Below are positions 55,238 through 63,075 of a DNA stretch of 64,000 bases, one piece after another (position 1 is the first letter of the stretch; the number at the start of each line of letters is the position of its first letter). This DNA comes from Gordonia crocea (GTDB lineage: Bacteria; Actinomycetota; Actinomycetes; Mycobacteriales; Mycobacteriaceae), in assembly GCF_009932435.1 (NCBI RefSeq), contig NZ_BJOU01000001.1, positions 620,001 through 684,000 on the forward strand. Direction: 5' to 3'. The position numbers and the translations under genes are program-made. Below the pieces are notes generated by a model. That model was not told where the DNA came from. It was given only the letters and a program-made list of their open reading frames with translations, and searched no databases.

Positions 55238-56598
55238 GAGCGCAGCGGGAACGGCGGCAGTGCCGGCTCACGCAGCCACGCCTGCCACAGGTCGCCGAGT
55301 GCCTGGGAGGAGTGGCCGGCGGCCAACGTCGTGAAGTCCTCGGTGCTGACCGAGCCGTAGCGGTACTTGTCGGTCCAGTGGCGCAGCAGCGCGAAGAAGG
55401 ATTCGTCGCCGATGCGCAAGCGCAGCGCGTGCAGGGTCAGCGCGCCGCGCTTGTAGACCCAGTCCTCGAACATGAGGTCGGGACCGGGATCGGTGAGCGG
55501 CCGCCGCCCGCGTGACGCGGCCAGTTTGGCGTAGTAGTGGTGGGCCCACTCGTCGGCGCTGCGGCCGCCGCTGTGCTCGCTCCACAGCCACTCGGCGTAG
55601 CAGGCGAAGCCCTCGTGCAGCCAGATGTCCTTCCAGCGTGCCAGGGTGACCGAGTTGCCGAACCACTGGTGAGCCAATTCGTGGGCGACGAGGCGCTCGG
55701 CATCGTTTGCCGGTTCACAGTGATTGGCCCCGAACGTGGAGAACCCCTGTGCCTCCAGCGGGATGTCCAACGGATCCTCGGTGACGACGGCGGTGTAGCG
55801 GGGGAACGGGTAGGGGCCGAAAAGCCGGGTGAAGAGGTCGAGCATCTGTACCTGCGGCTCGAACCGGGCACGCGCCTGCGCCCGCAGGGCGCGGGGGGCG
55901 ACGAGGTCCACCGGGACCGGCGACTTCGCCAGCGAGACCGTCTCGTACTGGCCGATCTGGATCGAGGCGAGGTAGGTGGTCATCGGCTCGGTCTGCTCGA
56001 ACACCCAGCGTGTCTGCGCGGCCTTGGTGCGTTTCTCGGTCAGCACGCCGTTCGCGACCACCGAGAACGGGGAGTCGGTGGTGATCGCGATGCGGTAGCT
56101 GGCCTTGGAGACGGGGTGGTCGTCGCAGGGAAACCACGACGGTGCGCCGTTGGGTTGATTGGCGCACAGCGAACCCGCGGTGAGTTCCTCCCAGCCGACC
56201 TCGCCCCAGCGTCCGCGGATCGGGCGGGGGTTCCCGGCGTAGCGCACCTTCACCGACAGGGCGCCGCCCGGCGGCACCGGGGTGGTCGGGGTGACGGTGA
56301 GCTTTCCCTTGCGGTGGGTGTGGCGGGCGCGGGCACCGTTCACGAGGACCTGGGTGACGCTCATCGTCGGCGCCAAATCCAGCTGAAGACGGGCCAGATG
56401 CGCCTTGGCAGTCGCGGTGATGATTGCCGTTCCGGCCAGCCGGTTCGTGGTCACCTTGTATTGAAGATCGAGATCGTAGCGGGAGACGCGGTAGCCGGTG
56501 TTGCCGTTCTCCGGCAGGTAGTCGTCGATGATGTCGTCGGGATTGCCGAGCACGGGGGCCTGTCGTCCGTGCCGGAGGGCACCTGACTTCCCGGGCAC
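55234..56598 (-). CDS. M1-family zinc aminopeptidase
   Basis: A 454-residue two-domain M1 metallopeptidase, about half the length of PepN because the C-terminal helical domain is missing. Zinc site HELAHQWFG with the third ligand in WLHEGFACYAEW. The exopeptidase motif GAMEN is replaced by EAQGFSTFG, so N-terminal recognition may differ. The catalytic Tyr region is DWVYKRGALTLHALR. GTG at 56598 has GGGGAG upstream. No signal peptide seen. Peptide substrates unknown. Confidence 0.88.
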   Translation of the reverse strand: MPGKSGALRHGRQAPVLGNPDDIIDDYLPENGNTGYRVSRYDLDLQYKVTTNRLAGTAIITATAKAHLARLQLDLAPTMSVTQVLVNGARARHTHRKGKLTVTPTTPVPPGGALSVKVRYAGNPRPIRGRWGEVGWEELTAGSLCANQPNGAPSWFPCDDHPVSKASYRIAITTDSPFSVVANGVLTEKRTKAAQTRWVFEQTEPMTTYLASIQIGQYETVSLAKSPVPVDLVAPRALRAQARARFEPQVQMLDLFTRLFGPYPFPRYTAVVTEDPLDIPLEAQGFSTFGANHCEPANDAERLVAHELAHQWFGNSVTLARWKDIWLHEGFACYAEWLWSEHSGGRSADEWAHHYYAKLAASRGRRPLTDPGPDLMFEDWVYKRGALTLHALRLRIGDESFFALLRHWTDKYRYGSVSTEDFTTLAAGHSSQALGDLWQAWLREPALPPFPLRS

Positions 56599-56800
56599 GT
56601 AGCGCTCCCCTCGCTTCGGCGAATCCCGGGCGGTTCCCGGATCCTGCCCAACGCTACCCGGCTGCGTCTCATCCGTCCGGCTGAGTCGTCGGCGGACCCG
56701 ATCCGGACCGTGCCAAGCGCCGGTGTGAACCTTCGTCACCTGGCACGATGGACGACAGTCGGATGGTCGCCGACCGTCCGGCCCGACGAGAGGACCGACG

Positions 56801-57241
56801 ATGGCATTTCTCCGCACTCCCGCCTTACTCATTGCCCGCGTTATTCTGGGCATCATCTTCATCGCCCACGGATGGCAGAAGTTCTCCAACGGGCTCGACG
56901 CGACGACCGCCGGCTTCGACGCCATGGGGGTACCGATCCCGCGGGCGTCGGCCTTCTTCGCCACCTGGGTCGAACTCATCGGCGGCGCGGCCCTGATCCT
57001 GGGCGTGCTGCTGCCGTTGTTCGGCACCTTGCTCGCGCTCAACATGGTCGGCGCGGCCCACTTCGCCCACTGGGACAACGGATTCTGGAACACCGACAAG
57101 GGGTACGAGTTCGTCCTGGCCCTGGCCGCGGGGGTTCTCGCGGTCGGCTTTGCCAATGCCGGGGTCGTGTCGATCGACCACTACCTGTTCAAGCGCGTCG
57201 GGAAGCCGCGGACCGTCGTCGTCGACGAGGCCGGTGCGTAG
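56801..57241 (+). CDS. DoxX family membrane protein
   Basis: A 146-residue four-helix protein: LLIARVILGIIFIAHGWQKF, then FFATWVELIGGAALILGVLLPLFG, GAAHFAHWDNGFWNTDKGYE and a last helix VLALAAGVLAVGFA, shown in pieces. The paralogue at 57297 follows directly. DoxX proteins in mycobacteria form a membrane oxidoreductase complex with SodA and SseA (thiol homeostasis), but those partners are not here. Confidence 0.88.
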   Translation: MAFLRTPALLIARVILGIIFIAHGWQKFSNGLDATTAGFDAMGVPIPRASAFFATWVELIGGAALILGVLLPLFGTLLALNMVGAAHFAHWDNGFWNTDKGYEFVLALAAGVLAVGFANAGVVSIDHYLFKRVGKPRTVVVDEAGA

Positions 57242-57296
57242 CCGCCCGATAAGGCCGGTTAGGGTGCCCTAAGGGGTAATCACCGAAAGGCATCCG

Positions 57297-57734
57297 ATGA
57301 CCAACCTGCGCACCATCACGCAATTCCTGTTCCGCATCACCCTCGGCGTCGTCTTCGTCGCCCACGGCTGGGAGAAGCTGTACATCAAGGGCGTCGACAA
57401 GACGGCGATGATGTTCGACAAGCATCTGCACATTCCGTTCCCGACGGCTGCGGCCCACTTCGCGACGTGGGCCGAACTCCTCGGCGGACTCGCGCTCATC
57501 GTCGGCGTGCTGCTGCCCTTCGTCGGCGTCCTTCTCGCCGCGACGATGATCGGCGCCGGGTACTACGGCCATCACGAGAACGGATTCTGGATCCAGCAGA
57601 ACGGGTGGGAGTACAACTTGGTCCTGGCCGTCGCGGTTCTGGCCGTCGGCTTCGCCGTGCCGGGGGTCGCTGCGGCCGATCATTACCTCAAGGGTCGGCG
57701 CACGCGTTCCGCTGACGACACCGTGACCGCCTAG
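57297..57734 (+). CDS. DoxX family membrane protein, second copy
   Basis: A 145-residue paralogue of the upstream DoxX protein. The same landmarks are present: FVAHGWEKLY, HFATWAELLGGLALIVGVL, YYGHHENGFWIQQNGWEYN and LAVAVLAVGFA. The 55-bp spacing and same direction suggest tandem duplication and co-transcription. AAAGG ribosome site before ATG 57297. Confidence 0.88.
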   Translation: MTNLRTITQFLFRITLGVVFVAHGWEKLYIKGVDKTAMMFDKHLHIPFPTAAAHFATWAELLGGLALIVGVLLPFVGVLLAATMIGAGYYGHHENGFWIQQNGWEYNLVLAVAVLAVGFAVPGVAAADHYLKGRRTRSADDTVTA

Positions 57735-58337
57735 ACGGTATGGGGTGTGATGCGCCGAGCTGCCGGTTCGTCCTCGCGGTAGAGGGCGGGGAGAGTACGC
57801 GGCCGTCGCCGGCGGGGTGGTGAAAGGGCGGGGGCCGCGTCATCCGTTCGGGGCCGCGGGCAATACCGCGGGTTCGGCGAGTGTGCCCGCCAGCGTGCTC
57901 ATCTAGGCCGCGTGGCCCAACGTACCTCTTGGTGCCGACTCCTTGCGTATCGCTTGATCTGCACAGACGCCAGATAGTCGGGTTACGACCCCCAGGGCCG
58001 GTGCCTTATTCCCCGAAAGGGGGCGAGATACGAGCGTGGAACGTTAGCACCCGAGACTCCCACTCGGGGGATCGCCGGCCGAGGCGGAGAGCGCGCTGGG
58101 CCGGACCGTGGACGCCGTCGGCTGTCTGGGAACGAACCGATCGTCACGCGAGAGGCAAAGACGGACAAATCGCGCATGGTTCAAGGCGGGCGCGATCTTA
58201 TATCGCACCAGGTCAACCGCGGAATATCTCCTTGTCAGACTCTTGATCTAGTGTAGAATGTAGATAGAAGATCATCAGTACATAGTTTCTAATCCGAGTC
58301 CGCACAATATGATGCGAACCCGCGCATGGGGGGCCTC
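57735..58337. other. 600-bp intergenic region with promoter for the DUF222 gene
   Basis: The first ~450 bp hold no supported gene or RNA that I can recognise. From about 58200 the composition turns AT-rich, ending with TTGTCA (58232-58237), 16 bp, TAGAAT (58254-58259), a good promoter for the DUF222/HNH gene. Low local GC is unlike the rest of the window. Confidence 0.5.
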
Positions 58338-59110
58338 ATGAACCACGACGAACTCGCTGGCATCGTCACCACGCTGGCCGATGACCTGGCGCCGACCGCG
58401 GTCGAATCCGGTACCGGTGTGGGTGCCTTGTTGGCCTCGGCCGAAGCTATCGCCGACGACAAGGCTCTGTTGGGGGTGATGGTCACCGCGGTGCGGATGG
58501 GCAACATCGCCTCGTATCTGTTGGCCGCGGCGACCGCTCGCGCCGAGGCCATCGGTATCCCGGTGCGGCATCGGTTGAAGAACGGCCGGGACCTCTTGCG
58601 GGAGTTGCCGTTGGCGCCGGCCACCGTCAACCGGGTGGCCCGGCTCGCACAGCACTTGAATGATCTGCCGAACCTGGTGCGTGACGTCCGTGACGGTGAC
58701 TTGGGTATTGAGCATGCGGATGCGGTGATCCGGGGTCTCGACCACGTTGCCACCCGGATGGGTGCCGCTGGTTTCGACGAGATGCGGGAGAAGACTGCGA
58801 CGACGTTGTTGGCGCATGCCCGGATCGATCAGCCCGCCCAAGTGATGGAGAAGGCCCGCGAACTGGGCCACGAGTTGGCGCCGTTGGATCCGCCATCCAC
58901 TCCGCCGGCGGACAATCCGTCGTTGAACCAGGCATCGATCACCCGGACTGATGAAGGACGGGTCACTTTGGAAGCCGATTTGGATCAGTTGTCTGGGGAG
59001 AAACTCCACACCGCGCTAGACGCCCTGGCGAAACCGATCCCCGCTCCCGACGGCTCCCCCGATCCACGTCCCCGGGCCCAACGCACCGCCGACGCCCTAG
59101 TCAGCGTGAT

Positions 59111-59136
59111 TGACCCGCCCGGCGGTTCCTGGACAG
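59111..59136 (+). repeat. IS3 left terminal inverted repeat
   Basis: TGACCCGCCCGGCGGTTCCT followed by GGACAG; 22 of 26 positions match the complement of the right end. Confidence 0.88.
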
Positions 59137-59179
59137 TCTCCCGACTATTGTCGGGTTGAGCTGGAATGGGAGCATTCGT

Positions 59180-59464
59180 ATGCCACGGAAGTATTCTGCT
59201 GAGTTTAAGTCCTCCATCGCGTTGGAGGTGATCGAGCATTCGCGGCCGATCTCGGCGGTCGCGAAAGAGAACAGCGTCTCGGAGCAGTCTGTGTCTCGGT
59301 GGGTTCAGATTTATCGGAAGGAGCATCCGGAGTTGGAAGATCAACTCAATGAGTCCGAACGCGATGAATTGATTCGTCTGCGTCGACAGAATGCGCGGTT
59401 GAAGGAGGAGGTCGAGATTTTGGGAAAAGCGACTGCCTTCTTCGCCAAGAAGTCTCAACCGTAG
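59180..59464 (+). CDS. IS3 OrfA
   Basis: A 94-residue helix-turn-helix protein (MPRKYSAEFKSSIALEV, SISAVAKENSVSEQSVSRWV in essence, with a C-terminal leucine zipper LIRLRRQNARLKEEVEILG). It binds the IS ends and regulates transposition. ATG 59180 has GGGAG 7 bp upstream; a TTG at 59156 overlapping the interrupted DUF222 stop is less likely. A GGGAAAA slippery heptamer at 59422-59428 near its end could feed ribosomes into OrfB. Confidence 0.92.
   Translation: MPRKYSAEFKSSIALEVIEHSRPISAVAKENSVSEQSVSRWVQIYRKEHPELEDQLNESERDELIRLRRQNARLKEEVEILGKATAFFAKKSQP
59422..59428 (+). promoter_or_regulatory. Slippery heptamer for -1 frameshift
   Basis: In the OrfA frame the site reads G GGA AAA, an X-XXY-YYZ heptamer. 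A -1 shift here continues AGC GAC TGC ... without a stop into the OrfB frame, giving the usual IS3 linker before SLMCAVLRVSRSGFYEW. Confidence 0.65.
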
Positions 59465-59505
59465 ATCGGTTCGGTTTCATTCTTGACGAGGAAGGCAATC
59501 ACTCT

Positions 59506-60342
59506 GTGTCTCTGATGTGTGCGGTCCTGCGTGTTTCTCGGTCCGGTTTTTATGAATGGAAGCACCGGGCCGAGTCCGCGCACGCCAAGTGGCGTCAGCG
59601 GATCGGCGACATGATCGAAGTGTTCTTCGAAGCCTCCGAGCAGACGTACGGCTACCGCCGGATCCATGCCGACTTGCTCGACAGCGGGATCGACATCGAC
59701 GATGACACCGTCCGAAAGATCATGCGTGAGCGCGGCCTGAGGCCCTGCCAGCCAGGGCCGAAGCGACTGGTGACGACCATAGCTGCCGATGCCGGCGGCC
59801 TGCCCGACCTGGTGTGCCGTGACTTCACTGCCCAGGCTCCCGGCCGTAAGCTGTGCGGCGACATCACCTACATCAGAACGTGGGAAGGCTGGCTGTTTTT
59901 GGCGACGGTACTGGATTGTTTCAGCAAAAAGGTGGTCGGCTATGCGATGAGTGATCGGATGACATCAGATTTGGTTGTAGCCGCTCTCGATAAGGCTGCT
60001 GAAAATGTTCCTTTCACTGCGGGTGTCACAATATTTCACAGCGACCGCGGAAGCCAATACATGTCAACAGCATTTGCATCCTGCGCCACCGATCACGGTG
60101 TCCTAAGATCTGTTGGTCGCACTGGGGTTTGCTACGATAACGCTTGGGCCGAGTCGTTCAACGGAACCCTGAAGAATGAGTGCGTGAACCGAAAACAATA
60201 TCCGACGCGAGAACGCGCAAAGAAGGACATCACGCGATACATCGAACTACGCTACAATAGTAGCCGGCGTCATTCGGCACTGGACTATTCGACGCCTAAT
60301 CGGGTAGAATCTGACTGGTTCAGTCGATCGGTATCGGCGTGA
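59506..60342 (+). CDS. IS3 OrfB transposase (DDE)
   Basis: A 278-residue rve-type integrase core in the -1 frame relative to OrfA. HTH_21 region YGYRRIHADLLDSGI; catalytic D in GDITYIRTWEGW, D in IFHSDRGSQYMS, and E in NAWAESFNGTLKNE, all intact. Functional transposase is expected as an OrfAB fusion made by frameshifting. The frame is open upstream of 59506 back to the slippery site. Confidence 0.93.
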   Translation: MSLMCAVLRVSRSGFYEWKHRAESAHAKWRQRIGDMIEVFFEASEQTYGYRRIHADLLDSGIDIDDDTVRKIMRERGLRPCQPGPKRLVTTIAADAGGLPDLVCRDFTAQAPGRKLCGDITYIRTWEGWLFLATVLDCFSKKVVGYAMSDRMTSDLVVAALDKAAENVPFTAGVTIFHSDRGSQYMSTAFASCATDHGVLRSVGRTGVCYDNAWAESFNGTLKNECVNRKQYPTRERAKKDITRYIELRYNSSRRHSALDYSTPNRVESDWFSRSVSA

Positions 60343-60362
60343 CACTAATTTCTGACAATTAG

Positions 60363-60388
60363 CTGTCCAGGAAACGCCGGGCACCTCA
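60363..60388 (-). repeat. IS3 right terminal inverted repeat
   Basis: Ends GGGCACCTCA; complement begins TGAGGTGCCCGGCG. Followed directly by the right GAT target copy. Confidence 0.88.
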
Positions 60389-61049
60389 GATCACCGCATA
60401 CCTGGCATCACGAAACCGCCCAACCGTCGGTGGGATCGTCCCGCACATCACTATGACCGTGCCACTACCGACGCTGGTACCCGACAGCCCTCTGGGCGAG
60501 GCTCACGCCGCACGCCTGGGATTCACCGGCTCGGTCTCAGCCGACACGGCCCGCGAAATCGCTTGCGGCAACACTGAAGTCACCGCGTTGATCACCGCGG
60601 ACTCGGTGCCGTTGGACGCCAAACGCACCCAACGATTCGTCACCGGCGCTCTACGTAAGGCACTCGAAGCCCGTGACGGTGGTTGCCAATTCCCCGGCTG
60701 CGGCACGCCACCGTCGTGGTGTGAAGGCCACCATATTCAGCACTGGGCCGACGGGGGCGAGACGAACCTCAAGAACACCGTCCTGCTGTGCAGCCTGCAT
60801 CACCACACCTACATCCACGGCAAAGGCTGGAACATCCAAATCGGGTTCGACGGCCACCCCTGGTTCCAACCACCCGAAGGAGGTGACTGGATCCGCTGCC
60901 AGAACCGACGCACCCTCACAATCGCTGACCACGCCGCGGCTTAAACCCGGCCCGATGAGAGCGGCTCCCCAGGGGCTGCGCACGCACCTTGAGAACTTCA
61001 TAGAGAAAATGCGGCCCTGTTCACCGATCAACAGGTCAGGAGCACTGGT

Positions 61050-62054
61050 CTAGTTGTACTTCCCCGTGAGGTTGTGTACGCGGTCTGAGGGGACTTGGCC
61101 GCCGATCCCGGTGTGGGGTCGGTGGTGATTGTAGTGGTGGAGCCATGCGGTGTAGGCGGCTTCTCGTTCGGCTTCGCTGGCATAGGGTTTCGCGTAGGCC
61201 CATTCGGCGGCCAGGGTCCGGTTGAAGCGTTCGACCTTCCCGTTCGTCTGTGGCCGGTAGGGCTTGGTCTTCTTGTGTTTGATCCCGGCGTCGGCCAGTG
61301 CTTCGGCGAACATCGTTGAGCGGTAGCAGGCGCCGTTGTCGGTCATCACTGCGGTCACCCTCACACCGTGCTCGGCGAAGAACGCGTTCGCCCGCCGCCA
61401 GAAGCCGGCCGCGGTCTCCTTGCGTTCGTCATCAAGGATCTCCGAGTACGCCACCCGGGAGTGGTCATCGACGGCGTGGTGCAGGTAGCGGTAGCCACGC
61501 GAGCCCGGTGCTCCCGAGCGTGCTGCCCGGTCGCGGGCCACACCGGCGGTACGGTCGGCGGCCGATCCGCGACCATGCACACGCCAGCCGCCGCCGTCGG
61601 GGATTCGGCCTTGTTTCTTGATGTCGACGTGCACGAGCTGGCCGGGCCGGCCGACCTCGTACCGTTTCGGTTTCGGTCTGCGTACCGGCAGTCCGGTGGC
61701 CTGGTCGATATTGGCCAGCAGCGGCATCTGATAGCGGTCGAGGACCCGGCCGACCGTCGAACGCGGGATACCCAGGTGATAGGCGATCCGATGCGGGCCC
61801 CACCGGCGGGTGCAGCGCAGGTTGATGATCCGGCGCTCGGTGCGGCGGGGCAGCCGGGCCGGTGAACGTGTGGGCCGGGAACTGCGGTCGGTCAGCACCT
61901 GGCCGGCGCGGTAGCGGTCGGCCCACCGCTTGGCTGTGGCCGGTGAACACTGGAACCGTTCGGCAGCGCGCCGCAGTGACCAGCCCTGGTCCACCACGAG
62001 TGAAGCAAGACGTCGACGCCCCTCGGGCGTCAAAGGTGCGTTAGCGTGAGTCAC
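61050..62054 (-). CDS. IS481-family transposase
   Basis: A 334-residue transposase. N-terminal helix-turn-helix LRRAAERFQCSPATAKRWADRY; a second HTH RIAYHLGIPRSTVGRVLDRY. Catalytic D in LVHVDIKKQGR, D in AVMTDNGACYRS, and E in NGKVERFNRTLAAEW. GTG at 62054 has GGAGG 6 bp upstream and gives VTHANAPLTPEGR; a GTG at 62093 is in frame. The stop codon TAG (61050-61052) lies outside the element in the target duplication. Confidence 0.93.
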   Translation of the reverse strand: MTHANAPLTPEGRRRLASLVVDQGWSLRRAAERFQCSPATAKRWADRYRAGQVLTDRSSRPTRSPARLPRRTERRIINLRCTRRWGPHRIAYHLGIPRSTVGRVLDRYQMPLLANIDQATGLPVRRPKPKRYEVGRPGQLVHVDIKKQGRIPDGGGWRVHGRGSAADRTAGVARDRAARSGAPGSRGYRYLHHAVDDHSRVAYSEILDDERKETAAGFWRRANAFFAEHGVRVTAVMTDNGACYRSTMFAEALADAGIKHKKTKPYRPQTNGKVERFNRTLAAEWAYAKPYASEAEREAAYTAWLHHYNHHRPHTGIGGQVPSDRVHNLTGKYN

Positions 62055-62151
62055 GAAGACCTCCGTGGCTAGATGGTGGTTGTGGTAACCCACATCCTGC
62101 CCGGAGGTCTTCGCCTCACCTCAGATGTTCACAACGTGTCGGGGAAGTACA
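61055..62151 (-). mobile_element. IS481-family insertion sequence
   Basis: 1097-bp element with 22-bp terminal inverted repeats (61055-61076 and 62130-62151, 19 matching; both begin TGTACTTCCCCG). A 6-bp duplication TCTAGT (61049-61054 and 62152-62157) fits the NCTAGN target known for IS481. The transposase reads through the left-hand repeat and takes its stop TAG from the duplicated target. Intact DDE transposase, so potentially active. Confidence 0.94.
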
Positions 62152-62152
62152 T

Positions 62153-63052
62153 CTAGTCCACGCGGTTGGTGGCGGTCACCAGCCACATCGCGCCGGGAAG
62201 CTTCACCGATCCGCCGGAGATGTAGGACCGGATGCTCTCCCGGGTCCGCTCCAACAGTTCCGCCCAGGCCGCGTCGTCGAGTCGTCCGCGGAGTTCGTCG
62301 GCGGCCAGGCGGCCGGTGGTGGTCGACAGGACCATCGTGAGGCGTTCCTCGACGCCGTCGCTGCCGTCTACGCCGTGTTCGAGGGTGGTGTCGAACGGGT
62401 TGATCTTCACGTCCGACCACTCGGCCTTGTCGAGCACCCCGGCGAGGTAGTCCGAGTCGGCAAACGCCACCGGCCCGGGTTGCCCGGGGGCCGGCGGGGC
62501 GGGCGGATCGGACAGCTCCGCGGCGAGTACCTCGGTCCCGGCCCGGCCGAAGGTGGGGTTCTCGTCCACCGAACGCCAACAGGCGAAGACCATGCGGCCA
62601 CCGGGGGCGGTGAAGCCACGGATATTGGTGAAGGCCGCAACCGGGTCGTCGAAGAACATGACGCCGAAACGGGAAACGATGCGCTCGAACGGCGCCCCGG
62701 GCGCCGCGGCGCCGATGTCCATCGTCTGCGCGTCGCCGATCAGCACGGTGGCCGCGGGCGTGCGGTGACGTGCGGCATCCACCATTGCCGGCGCGATATC
62801 GATACCGACCATCTCGGTGCCCGCCTTCACGCCGGCCTCCAGCAGGGTGCCGGCACCGCAGCCGATGTCGAGGGCGCGTTGGTTGGACCCGAACTTGGCC
62901 GCGTCGACGATGGCCTTGGTCACCGGCGCATAGACCGAGTCGAACAGCGCTTCGTTCGCCACCCAGCCCGACGCGGCCTCTGCCCAGCCATCGGCGGTGT
63001 AGCGCGCATTCGTCTCGGGCACGGTTTCGTCGTCCTTCTCGTTTTCGGGCAT
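62153..63052 (-). CDS. Class I SAM-dependent methyltransferase
   Basis: A 299-residue UbiE/COQ5-like methyltransferase. Motif I ALDIGCGAGTLLEAG, acidic residue after strand 2 in MVGIDIAPAM, motif II-like LIGDAQTMDIG and FERIVSRFGVMFFDDP. Substrate unknown. The stop codon TAG lies within the IS481 target duplication TCTAGT, so the coding sequence was not altered by the insertion, but its original 3' region was moved 1.1 kb away. ATG 63052 with GGAG upstream. Confidence 0.88.
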   Translation of the reverse strand: MPENEKDDETVPETNARYTADGWAEAASGWVANEALFDSVYAPVTKAIVDAAKFGSNQRALDIGCGAGTLLEAGVKAGTEMVGIDIAPAMVDAARHRTPAATVLIGDAQTMDIGAAAPGAPFERIVSRFGVMFFDDPVAAFTNIRGFTAPGGRMVFACWRSVDENPTFGRAGTEVLAAELSDPPAPPAPGQPGPVAFADSDYLAGVLDKAEWSDVKINPFDTTLEHGVDGSDGVEERLTMVLSTTTGRLAADELRGRLDDAAWAELLERTRESIRSYISGGSVKLPGAMWLVTATNRVD

Positions 63053-63075
63053 GGCTCCGATCCTACGGACGGGGC

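Larger units (their letters stand above)
59111..60388 (+). mobile_element. IS3-family insertion sequence
   Basis: 1278-bp element. Terminal inverted repeats of 26 bp (59111-59136 and 60363-60388) match at 22 positions, begin TGA and end TCA. A 3-bp direct duplication GAT (59108-59110, 60389-60391) flanks it. It encodes overlapping-frame orfA and orfB with a DDE transposase. Element boundaries are supported independently by exact restoration of the host reading frame. Confidence 0.93.
58338..60944 (+). pseudogene. DUF222/HNH endonuclease gene split by an IS3 element
   Basis: N-terminal DUF222 part 58338-59110 (for example MGNIASYLLAAATARAEAIG) and C-terminal HNH part 60392-60944 (CQFPGCGTPPSWCEGHHIQH, then LLCSLHHHTYIH). 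Removing 59111-60388 plus one GAT copy joins GTGAT to CACCGC in frame, giving DALVSVITAYLASRNRPTVG and a 441-residue protein typical of the 13E12-like family abundant in this group. The N-terminal frame now runs 49 bp into the IS and stops at 59159. ATG 58338 is preferred for its G-rich ribosome site. HNH residues are intact, so inactivation looks recent. Confidence 0.9.

Noticed and set aside
59156..59179. TTG start for IS3 OrfA overlapping the broken DUF222 stop
   Set aside because: The ATG at 59180 has a GGGAG ribosome site and the usual MPRKY-type N-terminus.
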